From: Cryptomeria japonica
Lineage: Eukaryota > Streptophyta > Pinopsida > Cupressales > Cupressaceae
Assembly: GCF_030272615.1 (NCBI RefSeq)
Contig: NC_081414.1
Span: forward strand, 914,013,648 to 914,077,647
Length of the DNA stretch: 64,000 nucleotides
Direction: 5' to 3'
Shown here piece by piece: positions 48,046 through 59,455 of the stretch. The position numbers and the translations under genes were made by a program. The notes under the pieces were generated by a model. It had not been told where the DNA came from, searched no databases, and worked only from the letters and a program-made list of their open reading frames with translations. The stretch's first letter is position 1. Each line of letters begins with the position of its first letter.

Positions 48046-50339
48046 CTATGTGCAACATGAAGATGTTGCAATATATTCTGCTTCAGCTGTAGATAAATAG
48101 ACATAATACTGCTTCTTACTTGACCAAGAAACAAACCAAGACCCAAGAAAGAATGATCCACCAATTGTTCTTTTTCTTTGATTGACACTTCTAGCCCAAT
48201 CTGCATTAGTATAAGCTGTCAAAGTGAAATCTGAATTTTTTGGATACCACAAACCAAACTCTTCTATTCCTTTTAAATATTTGAAAATTCTTTTTACTGC
48301 TGCACCATGTGATTCTTTTGGTTCTTGCTGAAATTTAGCTATGAAACAAACTACATACATGATATCCAGTCTAGTAGTAGTCAAATATAACAGTCCTCTA
48401 ATCATTGATTTGTACCAACTTGCATCTTCTTTAGGAGACTCATCATCATTTGTCAACTTGCATCTTGTGGTCATAGGTGTACACATTGATTTGGAGTTCT
48501 CTAACCCAAACTTCTTCAACAATTTCTTAATGCATTTAGATTGATAAATGAAAATTCTTTTGTCATTCTAGTTTACTTGCAAACCAAGAAAGAAATTTAA
48601 CTCACCAATCATGGACATCTCAAATTCCTTTTGCATCTCATTAGCAAATTCTCCACACATGCCTTTATTTCCTCCAAAATTTATGTCATCAACATAAACT
48701 ACAAAAATTAATATTTTACTTGAGTAAGTTTTGAAATATAAATTGTTGTCGATCCCTTCTAAAAACTTTGATCAATCAAATACTTATCTAGCCTTCCATA
48801 CCAAGTTGTAGGAACTTGTTTTAATCTATACATGACCTTCTTCAATCTGCAAACAATGTTCTGATCATGTTTTAGCTTAAATCCTTCCGCTTGTTCAATT
48901 TAAACTTCTTCTTTTAGTTCTTCATTAAAAAATGTTGACTTCAGATCCATCTAATAAACCTTGAAATCCTTAAAAGCTGCAAAAGCAATAAATATACTGA
49001 TTGCCTCCATATAAGAAATTGGGACATATATCTCCTCAAAGTCAATGCCTTCAACTTGAGTGCAACCTTTGAAAACCAACCTTGCCTTATTCCTCACAAC
49101 ATTTCCATCCTCATCTAGCTTATTCTAGAATACCCATTTTGTTCCAATTACATTCTTATCTACCGGTTTGTGAACTAGTTCCCATGTTCGATTCTTCTCA
49201 ATCTGATCCAACTCCTCTTTCATTGCCTTTATCAAATTTTGATCATTACAAGATTCTTCTATTGATTTTGGTTCTATCTCAAACAATACTTAAACATAAC
49301 ATAATTTGTTCTTGAGTTTATTTGCTTCTTGTGATGATTCTTTTATTTTTATATCCAATAATATGATCCACTCAGTTATTCTTCTGAACATATCTCGAGG
49401 TTTTAGATGTAGATGCTGAAGCTTCCTGAATTTCCTTTTCTTCTTCACTGGTTTTCTATTCCCGTTTTTGTTAGCTAGTTCATCAGACTCATATCTTGTC
49501 AACTTGTTGGACTCTTTAGCAATGTCTTTATCAACCTTCACATTTTCACTTTGAATAATCTTGTTCATACTTTTGTTGTAACACTAGTATGCCACGCTCC
49601 TTGTGGAGTATCTTAGGAATATTCCTTCATCTACTCTATTGTCAAATTTTCCAAGATTATCCTCACCTCTCCATATATAATACTTTCTTCCAAATACCTT
49701 GAAATATTCCATTGTCGAAGTTCTACCATGCCATAGTTCATACAATGTCTTTCCATGTCTTTTCTGATAAAGAATAATGTTAAGAGTGTAAATTGTTGTG
49801 TCAATTGCTTCTCTCTAGTAGACTTTTGGTACTTTTTCTTCTTTGATCATTGTTTTGCTTGCCTCTTGTATAGTTTGATTCATCATTTCCACTACATCAT
49901 TCTATTGTGGTGTCTTAGGACCAAACAATTGTCTTCTAATACCATATTTCTCACAAAAGTTGTTAAACTCATCAAAAGTAAATTCTCCTCCTCTGTAAGA
50001 CCTCAAACACTTAATCTCTCTATCAACTTCATTTTCAACTCTAGACTTGAATATCTTGAATTTATTTTTAAAATGCAACTTATGAAATTCTAGATTAATC
50101 ATCAATCAACAACATGAAATATTTCTCACCTTGTATAATCCTTGTTCTAGTAGGACCGCATAGGTCTGTGTGCACTAAGTCCAACAATCTAGTGGATGAT
50201 TGTTCCTTTCCTCTGTATGTTCCTTTCGTATTATTTTCAACTTGACATTCTCTACAAATATTGTTATCTAACTTGGTCAGGCTTGATAAATCTCTCACTG
50301 CACTTGATGAACTAATCTTCACCAAATTATCAAATTTGA
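48046..50339 (-). pseudogene. Triplicated unit C: copia integrase, RT and RNase H
   Basis: The only unit that continues upstream into normal pol. Integrase: 50339-50095 has ICRECQVENNTKGTYRGKEQ and [16 protein letters not shown]; 50105-49902 has EIKCLRSYRGGEFTFDEFNN. A linker is at 49568-49290. RT follows with stops, then 48522-48046 (KSMIRGLLYLTTTRLDIMY, YTNADWARSVNQRKRTIG, TAEAEYIATSSC). Coding is cut at 50339 by the younger copia element, and its upstream neighbour is found at 59331. Confidence 0.85.
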
Positions 50340-51859
50340 TGTTGGCATTACAGTAAGAAAGATTGTTGGCATTTCAATATCAAGAGATTGTTGATATTCA
50401 GTAAGGATATTGAGAAGGTTGTTGAAGATTATTGATATAACTATAGAGGGATGATAACTATCTTTATAATATTATTTTGTCATTGATGTCAAGAGATTGA
50501 TTATTTGATTCAGTATGATGTTGCCATATCTTGAGAAGATTGATTTGAAGAGAATTAAGATGTCGGTAAAAGACACATAAAGAATGTGATGAATAAGAGG
50601 AGAAATAAGTTATTCAATGGGCAACTATTACCGAGTTAGACAATTATGAGATCATGATGTTTAGATTGTTTTGATATCCTACATATGTTGTTGATTGTAA
50701 GGTTAATACTATACTATGTCACCGAGCAAAGAACCTAGTCGGTAAACCCTAAGGTTATTGATATCGGTTAAAGAAGGCAGAATGTCTATCGAGTAAAGTT
50801 TAGTATTTACCGAGTTGCAACCGAGTTATGATAAGTGTGCATTGGATGGATAAAAGCATTATTTAATGAAGGACAATGATTAGCTGGATATGTATAAATG
50901 ATTGGTATGTCATGCATGAAGATTGTTAAAGATCTATGGCAAAGGAAATTCGACAGGAAGATCTACAATGCAGATTGAACCACATTAATCTTGTGCAAGT
51001 TCCAAGAAAGGACTGCAAGTCCTGAGGAAAGGTAAAACATTTTTAGATCAAAAGGATACATTGAACCTAGTCAAGTTTGAAGATCTGATGGCTAAGATTG
51101 ATCATGGGAAATGTGATCAAGGAGATTAAGCAGTTAGCAATTGTTTATAAATAAGGAATTGCTGATAAACAATGTATGCGGGCAAGTGTATGTATAGGGG
51201 ATGCTACATAGTGATTACCGAGCACAAAAGCTTGAAGACCTATTTGAATAACATAGTAGAGAGCCTAGCAAAGGGACAAGATAAGTCTTATGACTAGATT
51301 GTTTTGAGCAAATAAGAATTTGCTTTAGCATTTTAGATGTGAAGTTGCAGATATATTTTATTACTGTTATTTTGTAAGTGACAGGAAATCTCTTAACTGA
51401 GTGAACTTAATAGTCTTATATGTAAACCCTCTAGCAAGGTAACATTCTAAATGAGTGTTTGAAACCTTTTAACAAGGTCACTTCTAACAAAGTGAAGATT
51501 CTAACAGATCTGAGGGAAAGCCCTTAATCGGTTCACATCTAGCAATGTGTTTGTAATTTTTAACAGGATTTGCTCTTAACCGAGCATACTCTAGAAGAGT
51601 ATATTTTTTAGTGGGTCTGAAATCCCACAGTGGTTTTTCCCTATTTGGGTTTCCACGTTAAATATGGTGTTATGAGTGTTATGATAATTATGTGTTTATG
51701 AGTTTGCATGTTTAGCAGTTTTGGTTATATTGCTGAAGTATAAGTTACCGAGGTTGAATCTGTTGATTTTATAGAAGTTTAAGTTTGTATGATTCACCCC
51801 CCCCTCTCATCTTGTTAGCTATTGGCAACTGTACTTTACATTAAGTATTAGAACTATCA
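50340..51859 (+). repeat. 5' LTR of the plus-strand copia
   Basis: 1520 bp, TGTTGGCATTACAG to AGAACTATCA. Compared with the 3' LTR it carries an extra GGGCAAGTGTATGT near 51180 and lacks a short duplication present near 58230. Confidence 0.92.
51145..51154 (+). promoter_or_regulatory. TATA-like box in copia 5' LTR
   Basis: TTATAAATAA about 0.8 kb into the LTR, conserved at the matching place in the 3' LTR (58625-58634). Confidence 0.5.
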
Positions 51860-51861
51860 AT

Positions 51862-51873
51862 TGGTATCAGAGC
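51862..51873 (+). other. Primer-binding site, initiator Met tRNA type
   Basis: TGGTATCAGAGC two bases after the 5' LTR end, the standard plant copia primer site. Confidence 0.93.
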
Positions 51874-51924
51874 ATTGGACTCCGAAAGAAAAAGTTTAAA
51901 GGTACTTGAGGCAAAGATCCAAAG

Positions 51925-54051
51925 ATGTATAAAAAGGATGCACCAAAGTTGAACAAGTCAAGTTTCCCCACATGGCAGAAAAGGATGAAGTTGCATTTAT
52001 CAGGAATTGGAGAATATGCAACATATTATTTGGAGAATGATTACATTGCACCGAACACCAACCCTATGACCTTGGAAGAGATAAAGGCAAAGCAAGAACA
52101 TATTCAAGCTATGATTGAAATTACATCAGCATTGACCGACTTAGAGTTTAATGATCTAGAAGGTTGTAATGATGCAAAAGAAATGTGGACTAAGCTCATA
52201 TCTATGTATGGAGGTGATGAACATGTTCAAAGAGCAGAAGTAGATAGTCTAAGAGGACAACTTGAATCCATGAGAATGTATGAAGGTGAGAACATAACCC
52301 AATATAGTACAAGACTAAAGGAGATTGTCAATCAAATTAAAGGAGTAGGTGGAACTATTGAAGAAAAGGATATAACAAGTAAGTTGTTGAGAACCCTTCT
52401 ACCATCCTATGCTATTTGAGTCTCTGCAATCAATGAATTGAGGTATATACCTAACATGCCAGTTTCTTTAGATGCTACTATTGGTAAGCTACATGCATTT
52501 GAGTTAAGTAATTTTGATAACAGTGGGTCTTCGGTAAATAAAGTTGAATCTGCATTCAGTTCTTTTCATATTAGTGAATCTGATGATTACAATGATAGAA
52601 TGAGTAAGTACTCTGAAGGGAATCACAGTGGAGCAAGTGAAAGATTTCATAAGAACATGGAAGAAGTGCACAAACTGTATGAGGAAATCAAGAAGCAAGA
52701 AGAGTTTGAAGCATTATTAGCCAAAAGGTTACCGAGAGGAAAAGGTAAGTGTAAAGCGGAAAAATCGAACCCTAGTCGTTCTCCCCTCCCCAACTCCAAG
52801 GAGAGAGAAGGGAGAGTCACTAGGGTTGATGGTTTTCACTTAGGAAGGACTTTACATTCAAAAGAGGGGTTGAAACCCACAAGATCCAATCCCACGCAAT
52901 GCAAGATTGGATTCTAAATGAGTTTCAAGGGGTAAGACATCAAGGATACCCTCCTTTGTAAAGAAATGTAGATAGAAAGATTGAACTAGGAATGCATGTA
53001 AAGTAGGAAAGATTCGCTTATAAATAGAGATAGGGATATGGGATGAAGCTGCGGACCTGGAATTAGCAGTAAAATGTCGAGACGGTGCTGTTTTGCAAAT
53101 TTGAGCAAAAGTTGACAGGACAATGGCACCCGGCGTGCACACGGTCCTCCGAAAAATCCGCGAAACGAAGGTGGATCTATTCGTCTCTGCACAAGGATTC
53201 CAGATCTTCAATTACAGCTGCGTACCTGCAACCTACACACAGAAAAGAGAGGACGATTGGGGGGTTAGGGATGAGGGGTTTGCCTTTAGGTCAAACCCCA
53301 GTTTTGGAATTAACCAAGAAATGAGAATGCTGTAAATGTAAATGTTTGTAATGTAAACAAGTACTGATACCTTATTGTAAGAATGTTTGTATTCTTACAT
53401 GCGAAGGTGTAATGTATGTAGTATGTTGTATGTTGTATGTGATCTCCTCTTCAATGGTTGAATCCTTGTCTTGAATGCAACACTTAGCCTTGAATGGAGA
53501 CTTAGAATGCTCAATTGCTTGAAGGAATGCTTGAATGCTTGAATGCTTGAATGTTTGAATATCGTTTCCGCCTTTTGTACACATATGTCTTTTTTTTTCA
53601 AAATGGGAGAGAAAATGTAGTTTATATACTTGTCAATTAGGGCTGATAGACTGATTTTTCCAACCTTAGGCCGACCAGGAAAGGTTATTTTCCAATTTGC
53701 AAACTTAAAGACCCGAGGCCCCAAAAGAGATCAGGCCCAAAATAGGGCCAGGGACCAGGGCACTGGGCGCCATGGTCTTGGGGGACCGGGGCGCTGGGCG
53801 CCATGGTCCCACCTCCAGGGACAGCAGGGTGCAAGGAGGATCAGGCTAGGGTGCTGGAAAATGCAGTTTTTGATGTCATGGACAAGTTTCGAGGTCTCCA
53901 TTCAGGTTCAGTGTTGCACCGCCATCGTGAAGACCCAAATGCGGTTGAAATTGCAAGTGTCACAATTTTAGGACGCTACAGTAAGTATAAAGGAAAGCTA
54001 CCTTTAAAATGTTTCAATTGTGATAAGATAGGACATATGGCTTCTAACTGA
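51925..54051 (+). pseudogene. Copia Gag region (stops, split by solo LTR)
   Basis: ATG at 51925, 51 bases after the primer site. UBN2-type Gag motifs include WQKRMKLHLSGIGEYATYYL, ITSALTDLEFNDLEGCNDAK and EMWTKLISMYGG. An in-frame TGA stands at 52417 (a CGA to TGA change would explain it), and the frame continues to 52749. There a solo LTR enters within the segment before the zinc knuckle. Coding resumes at 53986 with KGKLPLKCFNCDKIGHMASN and then TGA at 54049, replacing the last Cys of the CCHC knuckle. The solo LTR plus duplication is 1236 bp, a multiple of three, so the frame is kept. Confidence 0.88.
52750..53980 (-). repeat. Solo LTR, 1231 bp, inside copia gag
   Basis: Perfect GTAAG target duplications (52745-52749 and 53981-53985). 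Starts TGTAAAGCGG and ends GGACGCTACA. The minus-strand start TGTAGCGTCC resembles that of the gypsy LTR ending at 14693, and a minus-strand TATA-like AGTATATAAACT lies at about 53620-53631, so orientation is minus. A GC-rich block at 53735-53830 repeats GGGCGCCATGGTC-like motifs. No internal domain; probably a gypsy-derived solo LTR. Confidence 0.88.
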
Positions 54052-57000
54052 CCTGACAAAGAATCTAGTGAAAAGAGAGAATACCGAGATAACAGGCAGA
54101 AAGACAACCAATATAGAGGACACCAAGACTTCAGAAGGAGAGATAGAAAGACATGTCTAGTAGCTGATGAGGAATCCAACAATGACAAATCTGATGAAAC
54201 TAATACCGAGGAAGTTGTTTATGTGGCTATTAAAGATGGATCTGATGAAGAAAGGTATGAAGAAAAAACCCTAATATCTCACATAAATAATAATGATTCT
54301 TGGATCATAGATAGTGGATGCTCACATCATATGACAGGTGATAAACACAAGTTTGTTAAATTAGAGGACTATGATGGAGGCTATGTAAGATTTGGTAATG
54401 ATGCACCATGTCCGATGAAAGGTAAAGGATCTATAACACTTCTTGACAATGCTAAATGTGATGATGTATACTGGGTTGAAGGATTGAAATACAATTTGTT
54501 GAGTGTAGCACAACTAAAAAATATAGGATACCGAATAGAATTTCAGAAAGAAATTGTCAAAGTTCATGACAAGCATGGAAAGTTAGCTGCTACCGAGACA
54601 CAAACAAAAGGTAATACATTTCATCTTGACTTAACTCGTAACAAGTGTCTTTATGCAAAGATAGATGATACCTGGTTATGGCATAAAAGGTTTTGTCATG
54701 TAAATTTTGATAATTTGATCAAAATAAGTAAGAAGCACCAAGTGAGAGGTCTATCAAGTCTTGAAAAACCTGAGAATGCTATGTGTCGAGGATGCCAAAT
54801 GGGTAAGATGACAAGATCAAGCTTTACAAGTAAGTCCTACACTTCTAAAGGAAAATTAGATCTAGTACATACTGATCTTTGTGGTCCTATGAAAGTTCAA
54901 AGTTATTATGGTGATAAATATTTCATATTATTTATGGATGATTACTCAAGGATGATGTCAGTCATGTTTATAAAAGAAAAATCAGAATCTTTTCAAATGT
55001 TCAAATGGTACAAGGCAAGAGTTGAAAATGAAACAGGAAGACAACTGAAATGTCTTAGATCTGAAAGAGGAGGAGAATTCACTTATGATGAATTTAACTT
55101 ATTCTGCAATGATCATTGTATAAAGAGGCAAGTATCTACACTGAGAACACCTCAACAAAATGGGATAGCTGAGAGAAGAAACAGATCAATTGTGGATTGT
55201 GCAAGAACCCTCATGATAGAAAAGAGGGTACCTCAAACATTTTGGAGAGAAGCAATCAACACTGCAGTTTACACCCTGAACCAAGTTCAATTGAAGAAAG
55301 GAACTATGAAGACACCATATGAGATCTGGTATGACAAGAAACCTAATGTAAGTTATTTCAAAATCTTTGGAAGTAGATGCTATGTTCACAAAGTTGATAG
55401 AAATGGAAAATTTGATCAGAAAAGTGAAGAAGGAACATTTCTTGGTTATTCTTCTAGAAATAAAGCATTTAAATGTCTGATCAAATCATCTAACAAAATA
55501 GTAGAAAGTGCAAATGTGAAAATTGATGAATTTGCAGAAAGAAATGATGAAGGAAATTCCAAGGAACTAGAAGATTATGATGAATTCGTTTATGTTCAAC
55601 TAAGAAGTCCTACCAAGAAAGTTGCTGAAGAAAATGAAGATAATGTCCAGTTACCGAGTGATGAAGAAGATCATACAGAACCTACCGAGCCTATATTAGC
55701 CAAGGATGTCAGAAGACATCATGCATCAAGTCAAATTATAGGAGATAAGGATGATCCAGTGATGATAAGGAACAAACTAAGACAGAACACATGTCTAATA
55801 TCTGAATTTGAACCGAGAATAGTGAAAGAGGCATTTAATAGTGAAGATTGGGTAAATGCTATGATAGAAGAGATTGATCAAATCAAGAAAAATGACACAT
55901 GGACACTGATCCCAAGACCTAAGGACAAAAATGTAATCGGTACTAAGTGGATTTTCAGAAACAAGCTAAATGAGAAAGGTGAAGTCATTCGCAACAAAGA
56001 AAGACTAGTTTGCAGAGGTTATTCCCAAGAAGAAGGAATAGATTATGGTGAGACTTTTGCACCTGTGGCTAGACTTGAGGGAGTAAGAACATTGTTGGCA
56101 TATGCTGCTTTCAAAAATTTCAAGGTATATCAAATGGATGTTAAATCTACATTTTTGAATGGTATACTAGAAGAAGAAGTTTTCATTGAACAACCTGAAG
56201 GATTTGTTGAAGACAAAAGTAAAGATCAGGTATGCAAACTGAACAAAGCTTTATATGGTCTGAAACAAGCACCTAGAGAATGGTATGAAAGATTGCACTC
56301 TTATTTAATCAAGATTAGTTTTATAAGGACAAGTGAAAACAACAACATGTACATGAAGAAAGATGAGGACAATGGAATACTGATCTCAGCCATATTTGTT
56401 GATGACATTATATTTTGTGGTAATGACTCCTTATGCAAGAACTTTGGAAATGAAAAGTGCAAAGAATTTGAGATGTCACTAATCGGAGAGATAAAGTATT
56501 TTATAGGTTTATAGATATTGAAAATGAAAGATGAGATTTTCATTACTCAATCCAAGTACATAAAGGAAATCTTGAAGAAATTTGGAATGGAGGATTCTAA
56601 ACCAATAAGTACTCCTATGACTACTAACTGTAAATTATCAAAGAATGATGAATCTGCATCTGTTGATGAGACACTTTACTGATCTATGATTGGAAAATTG
56701 CAATATGTTGTGCATAGTAAACCGGATATAGCACATGCAGTAGGTATTGTAGCAAGATTCTCTGCAGATCCCAAGGAAACACATATGACAGAAATCAAGA
56801 GAATTTTCAGATACCTGAGAGGCACTGAAGATTATGGCTTAGTATATGAAAAGGGGAATAATTTTGATTTAAAAGTTTATACTGATGTTGATTGGGCAGG
56901 CAACATAGATGACAGGAAAAGCACAAGTGGTGGACCTTTCTTTTTGGGAGAAAGACTAGTAAGTTGGCTTAGCAAGAAACAAGGATGTATCTCACAGTCA

Positions 57001-57332
57001 ACAACAGAAGCTAAATATGTTGCTACAGCATTGAATTGTACCAACAACTGTTGGAAGGTATAAATGAGAAAGTTACCAAACTAGTAACTATATTCTGTGA
57101 TAATACTAGTGCCATTAACATTTCAAAGAATCTAGTAATGCACTCTAAGACAAAGCATATATCTATAAAGTATCATTATCTCAGAGAAGAAGTTCAAGAG
57201 AAGAAATTTGTGCTGGAATATATTAGTTCAAAGGAGCAATTAGCAGATATCTTCACAAAGCAATTGCCAAGGGACACTTTTGAGTATCTCAGAAGCAAGT
57301 TAGGGGTCCTACCCCTATCTTCTACTCACTGA
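54052..57332 (+). pseudogene. Copia Pol: protease, integrase, RT, RNase H (broken)
   Basis: A long open piece at 54223-56514 holds: protease active site [13 protein letters not shown] (Asp at 54310); GAG-pre-integrase [15 protein letters not shown]; integrase with [20 protein letters not shown] and [14 protein letters not shown] with [28 protein letters not shown] and the catalytic box [14 protein letters not shown] at 56512 and a TGA at 56681 follow. RNase H covers 56686-57332 (YTDVDWAGNIDDRKSTSG, FCDNTSAINISKN, LADIFTKQLPRDTF) with a frameshift near 57040. Two of these stops fit C-to-T changes of CAG/CGA codons. Confidence 0.92.
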
Positions 57333-57814
57333 CTGAGTTCGGTGAAAACATCAATTCGATGAATCTACATAATATTATGTGTGGATTGATGTTGACTTAC
57401 GCACTTTAGAAGGTTTTTCTAAAGGTGTGCAGGAAAAAGTGAATAGAGATAAGTTACTCTGATCGAGACCGAGATGATACACAACAAGGCAAATCACTTC
57501 ATAGAGGAAGAAATCATGATATAGTTCTTTTAGTTTTTTGCATTGTTGTCAAAGGGGGAGAAGACTAAATGGTTGACTGAATGAAAGCCTTGAATGATGA
57601 ATAACAAAAGACTAATGATAGGGGGAGAAGATTGCAAAATCAGAGAAGACTAAATGCAAGTCAACAACTCAGTAGCCTAATGAAAAAGCGAGAAGACTTC
57701 AGAAGATTTTTAACAGCTCAATGATTATAGGAGAAGTCTAACAGCAATCTGAGTCTGAATCAATTTGAATATCTTGTTGCTATTACCATTTAATTTTTGG
57801 TTTTGCCATTAATG

Positions 57815-57828
57815 CGAAAGGGGGAGAT
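57815..57828 (+). other. Polypurine tract of the plus-strand copia
   Basis: GCGAAAGGGGGAGA directly before the 3' LTR start TGTTGGTATTAC. Confidence 0.88.
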
Positions 57829-59325
57829 TGTTGGTATTACAGTAAGAAAGATTATTGGCATTTCAATATCAAGAGATTGTTGATATTCAGTAAGGATATT
57901 GAGAAGGTTGTTGAAGATAATTGATATAACTGAAGAAGGATGATAACTATCTTTATAACATTATTTTGTCATTGATGTCAAGAGATTGATTATCTGATTT
58001 AGTATGATGTTGCCATATCTTGAGAAGATTGATTTGAAGAGAATTAAGATGTCGGTAAAAGACACAGAAAGAATGTGATGAATAAGAGGAGAAATAAGTT
58101 ATTCAATGGGCAACTATTACCGAGTTAGACAATGATGAGATCATGATGTTTAGATTGTTTTGATATCCTACATATGTTGTTGATTGTAAGGTTAATACTA
58201 TACTATGTCACTGAGAAAAGAACCTAGTTGGTAAACCCTAAGGAACCTAGTCAGTAAATCCTAAGGTTATCAATATCGGTTAAAGAAGGCGGAATGTCTA
58301 CCGAGTTATGACAAGTGCACATTGGATGGATAAAAGTACTATTTAATGAAGGACAATGATTAGCTAGAGATGTATAAATGATTGGTATGCCGTGCATGAA
58401 GTTTGTTAAGGATCTATGGCAAAGGAAAATCAGCAGGAAGATCTACAATGCAGATTGAACCACATTAACCTTGTGCAAGTTCCAAGAAAGGACTGCAAGT
58501 CCCGAGGCAAGGTAAAACGTTTTCAAATCGAAAGGATACATTGAACCTGGTCAAGTTTGAAGATCTGATGGCTAAGATTGATCATGGGAAATGTGATCAA
58601 GGAGATTAAGTGGTTAGCAATTGTTTATAAATAAGGAATTGTTGATAAACAATGTATGCATAGGGGATGCTACATAGTGATTACCGAGCACAGAAGCTTG
58701 AAGACCTGTTTGAATAACAGAGTAGAGAGCCTAGAAAAGGGACAAGATAAGTCTTATGACTAGATTGTTTTGAGCAAATAAGAATCTGCTTTAGCATTTT
58801 AGATGTGAAGTTGCAGATATATTTTATTACTGTTATTTTGTAAGTGACAGGAAATCTCTTAACCGAGTGGACTTAACAGTCTTATATGTAAACCCCCTAG
58901 GAAGGCAACATTCTAAATGAGTGTTTGAAACCCTTTAACAAGGTCACTTCTAAAAAAGTGAAGATCCTAATAGATCTGAGGGAAATCCCTTAAACGGGTC
59001 ACATCTAGCAATGTGTTTGTAATCTTTAACATGATTTTCTCTTAATCGAGCATACTCTAGAAGAGTATATTTTTTAGTGGGTCTGAAATCCCATAGTGGT
59101 TTTTCCCTATTTGGGTTTCCACATTAAATCTGGTGTTATGAGTGTTATGATGAATATGTGTTTATGAGTTTTCATGTTTAGCAGTTTTGGTTATATTGCT
59201 GAAGTATAAGTTACCGAGGTTGAATCTGTTGATTTTATGGAAGTTTAAGTTTGTATGATTCACCCCCCCCTCTCATCTTGTTAGCTATTGGCATCTGTAC
59301 TTTACATTAAGTATCAGAACTATTA
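57829..59325 (+). repeat. 3' LTR of the plus-strand copia
   Basis: 1497 bp, TGTTGGTATTACAG to AGAACTATTA (CA decayed to TA). Followed by GTTGA. Confidence 0.92.
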
Positions 59326-59330
59326 GTTGA

Positions 59331-59455
59331 TATGACACATTCTCTAGTTCCGAAGCCAACTGTCATTGATCTAAGATAATAAGCAGTGTCTTGCAAATCC
59401 TTCTAGCAAATACATGTTTCCACCAGTCCTTTTCCTTGTTGTAATAAGGGTTAGT
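59331..59455 (-). pseudogene. Displaced GAG-pre-integrase stub of the minus-strand copia
   Basis: The minus strand shows GNMYLLEGFARHCLLS and RMCHINFDN-like coding, continuous with NLVKISSSSAVRDL at 50339 once the younger element is set aside. Sequence right of about 59455 belongs to a different repeat, so the rest of this copia has been lost. Confidence 0.65.

Larger units (their letters stand above)
50340..59325 (+). mobile_element. Nearly complete Ty1/copia retrotransposon
   Basis: LTRs at 50340-51859 and 57829-59325, primer site 51862-51873, gag-pol 51925-57332 and polypurine tract 57815-57828. The target duplication is TTTGA (50335-50339) against GTTGA (59326-59330), one mismatch; the interrupted copia indicates GTTGA was the original. 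All copia domains are present in order (Gag, protease, integrase, RT, RNase H), but four stops, one frameshift and a solo-LTR insertion disable it. Confidence 0.92.
42106..59455 (-). mobile_element. Ty1/copia element with internally triplicated 3' half, split by a younger copia
   Basis: Read on the minus strand from the right: a GAG-pre-integrase stub (59455-59331), then the insertion at 50340-59325, integrase (50339-49290), RT and RNase H (49180-48046), polypurine tract and LTR part. The RT/RNase H-PPT-LTR block then appears twice more, ending with the LTR at 42106-43068. Gag, protease and the 5' LTR are absent. The join across the younger insertion is clear: TGTCATATCAAC at 59326-59341 (minus) continues into TTTGATAATTTGG at 50339. 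Confidence 0.8.

Noticed and set aside
42578-49165. Triplication as an assembly error
   Set aside because: The three units differ at many bases and by indels, and one joint has an extra 18-base repeat, so collapsed or duplicated reads are unlikely; still untested without reads.
52858-53335. ORFs of 60-117 codons on both strands
   Set aside because: They lie in a solo LTR defined by exact target duplications.
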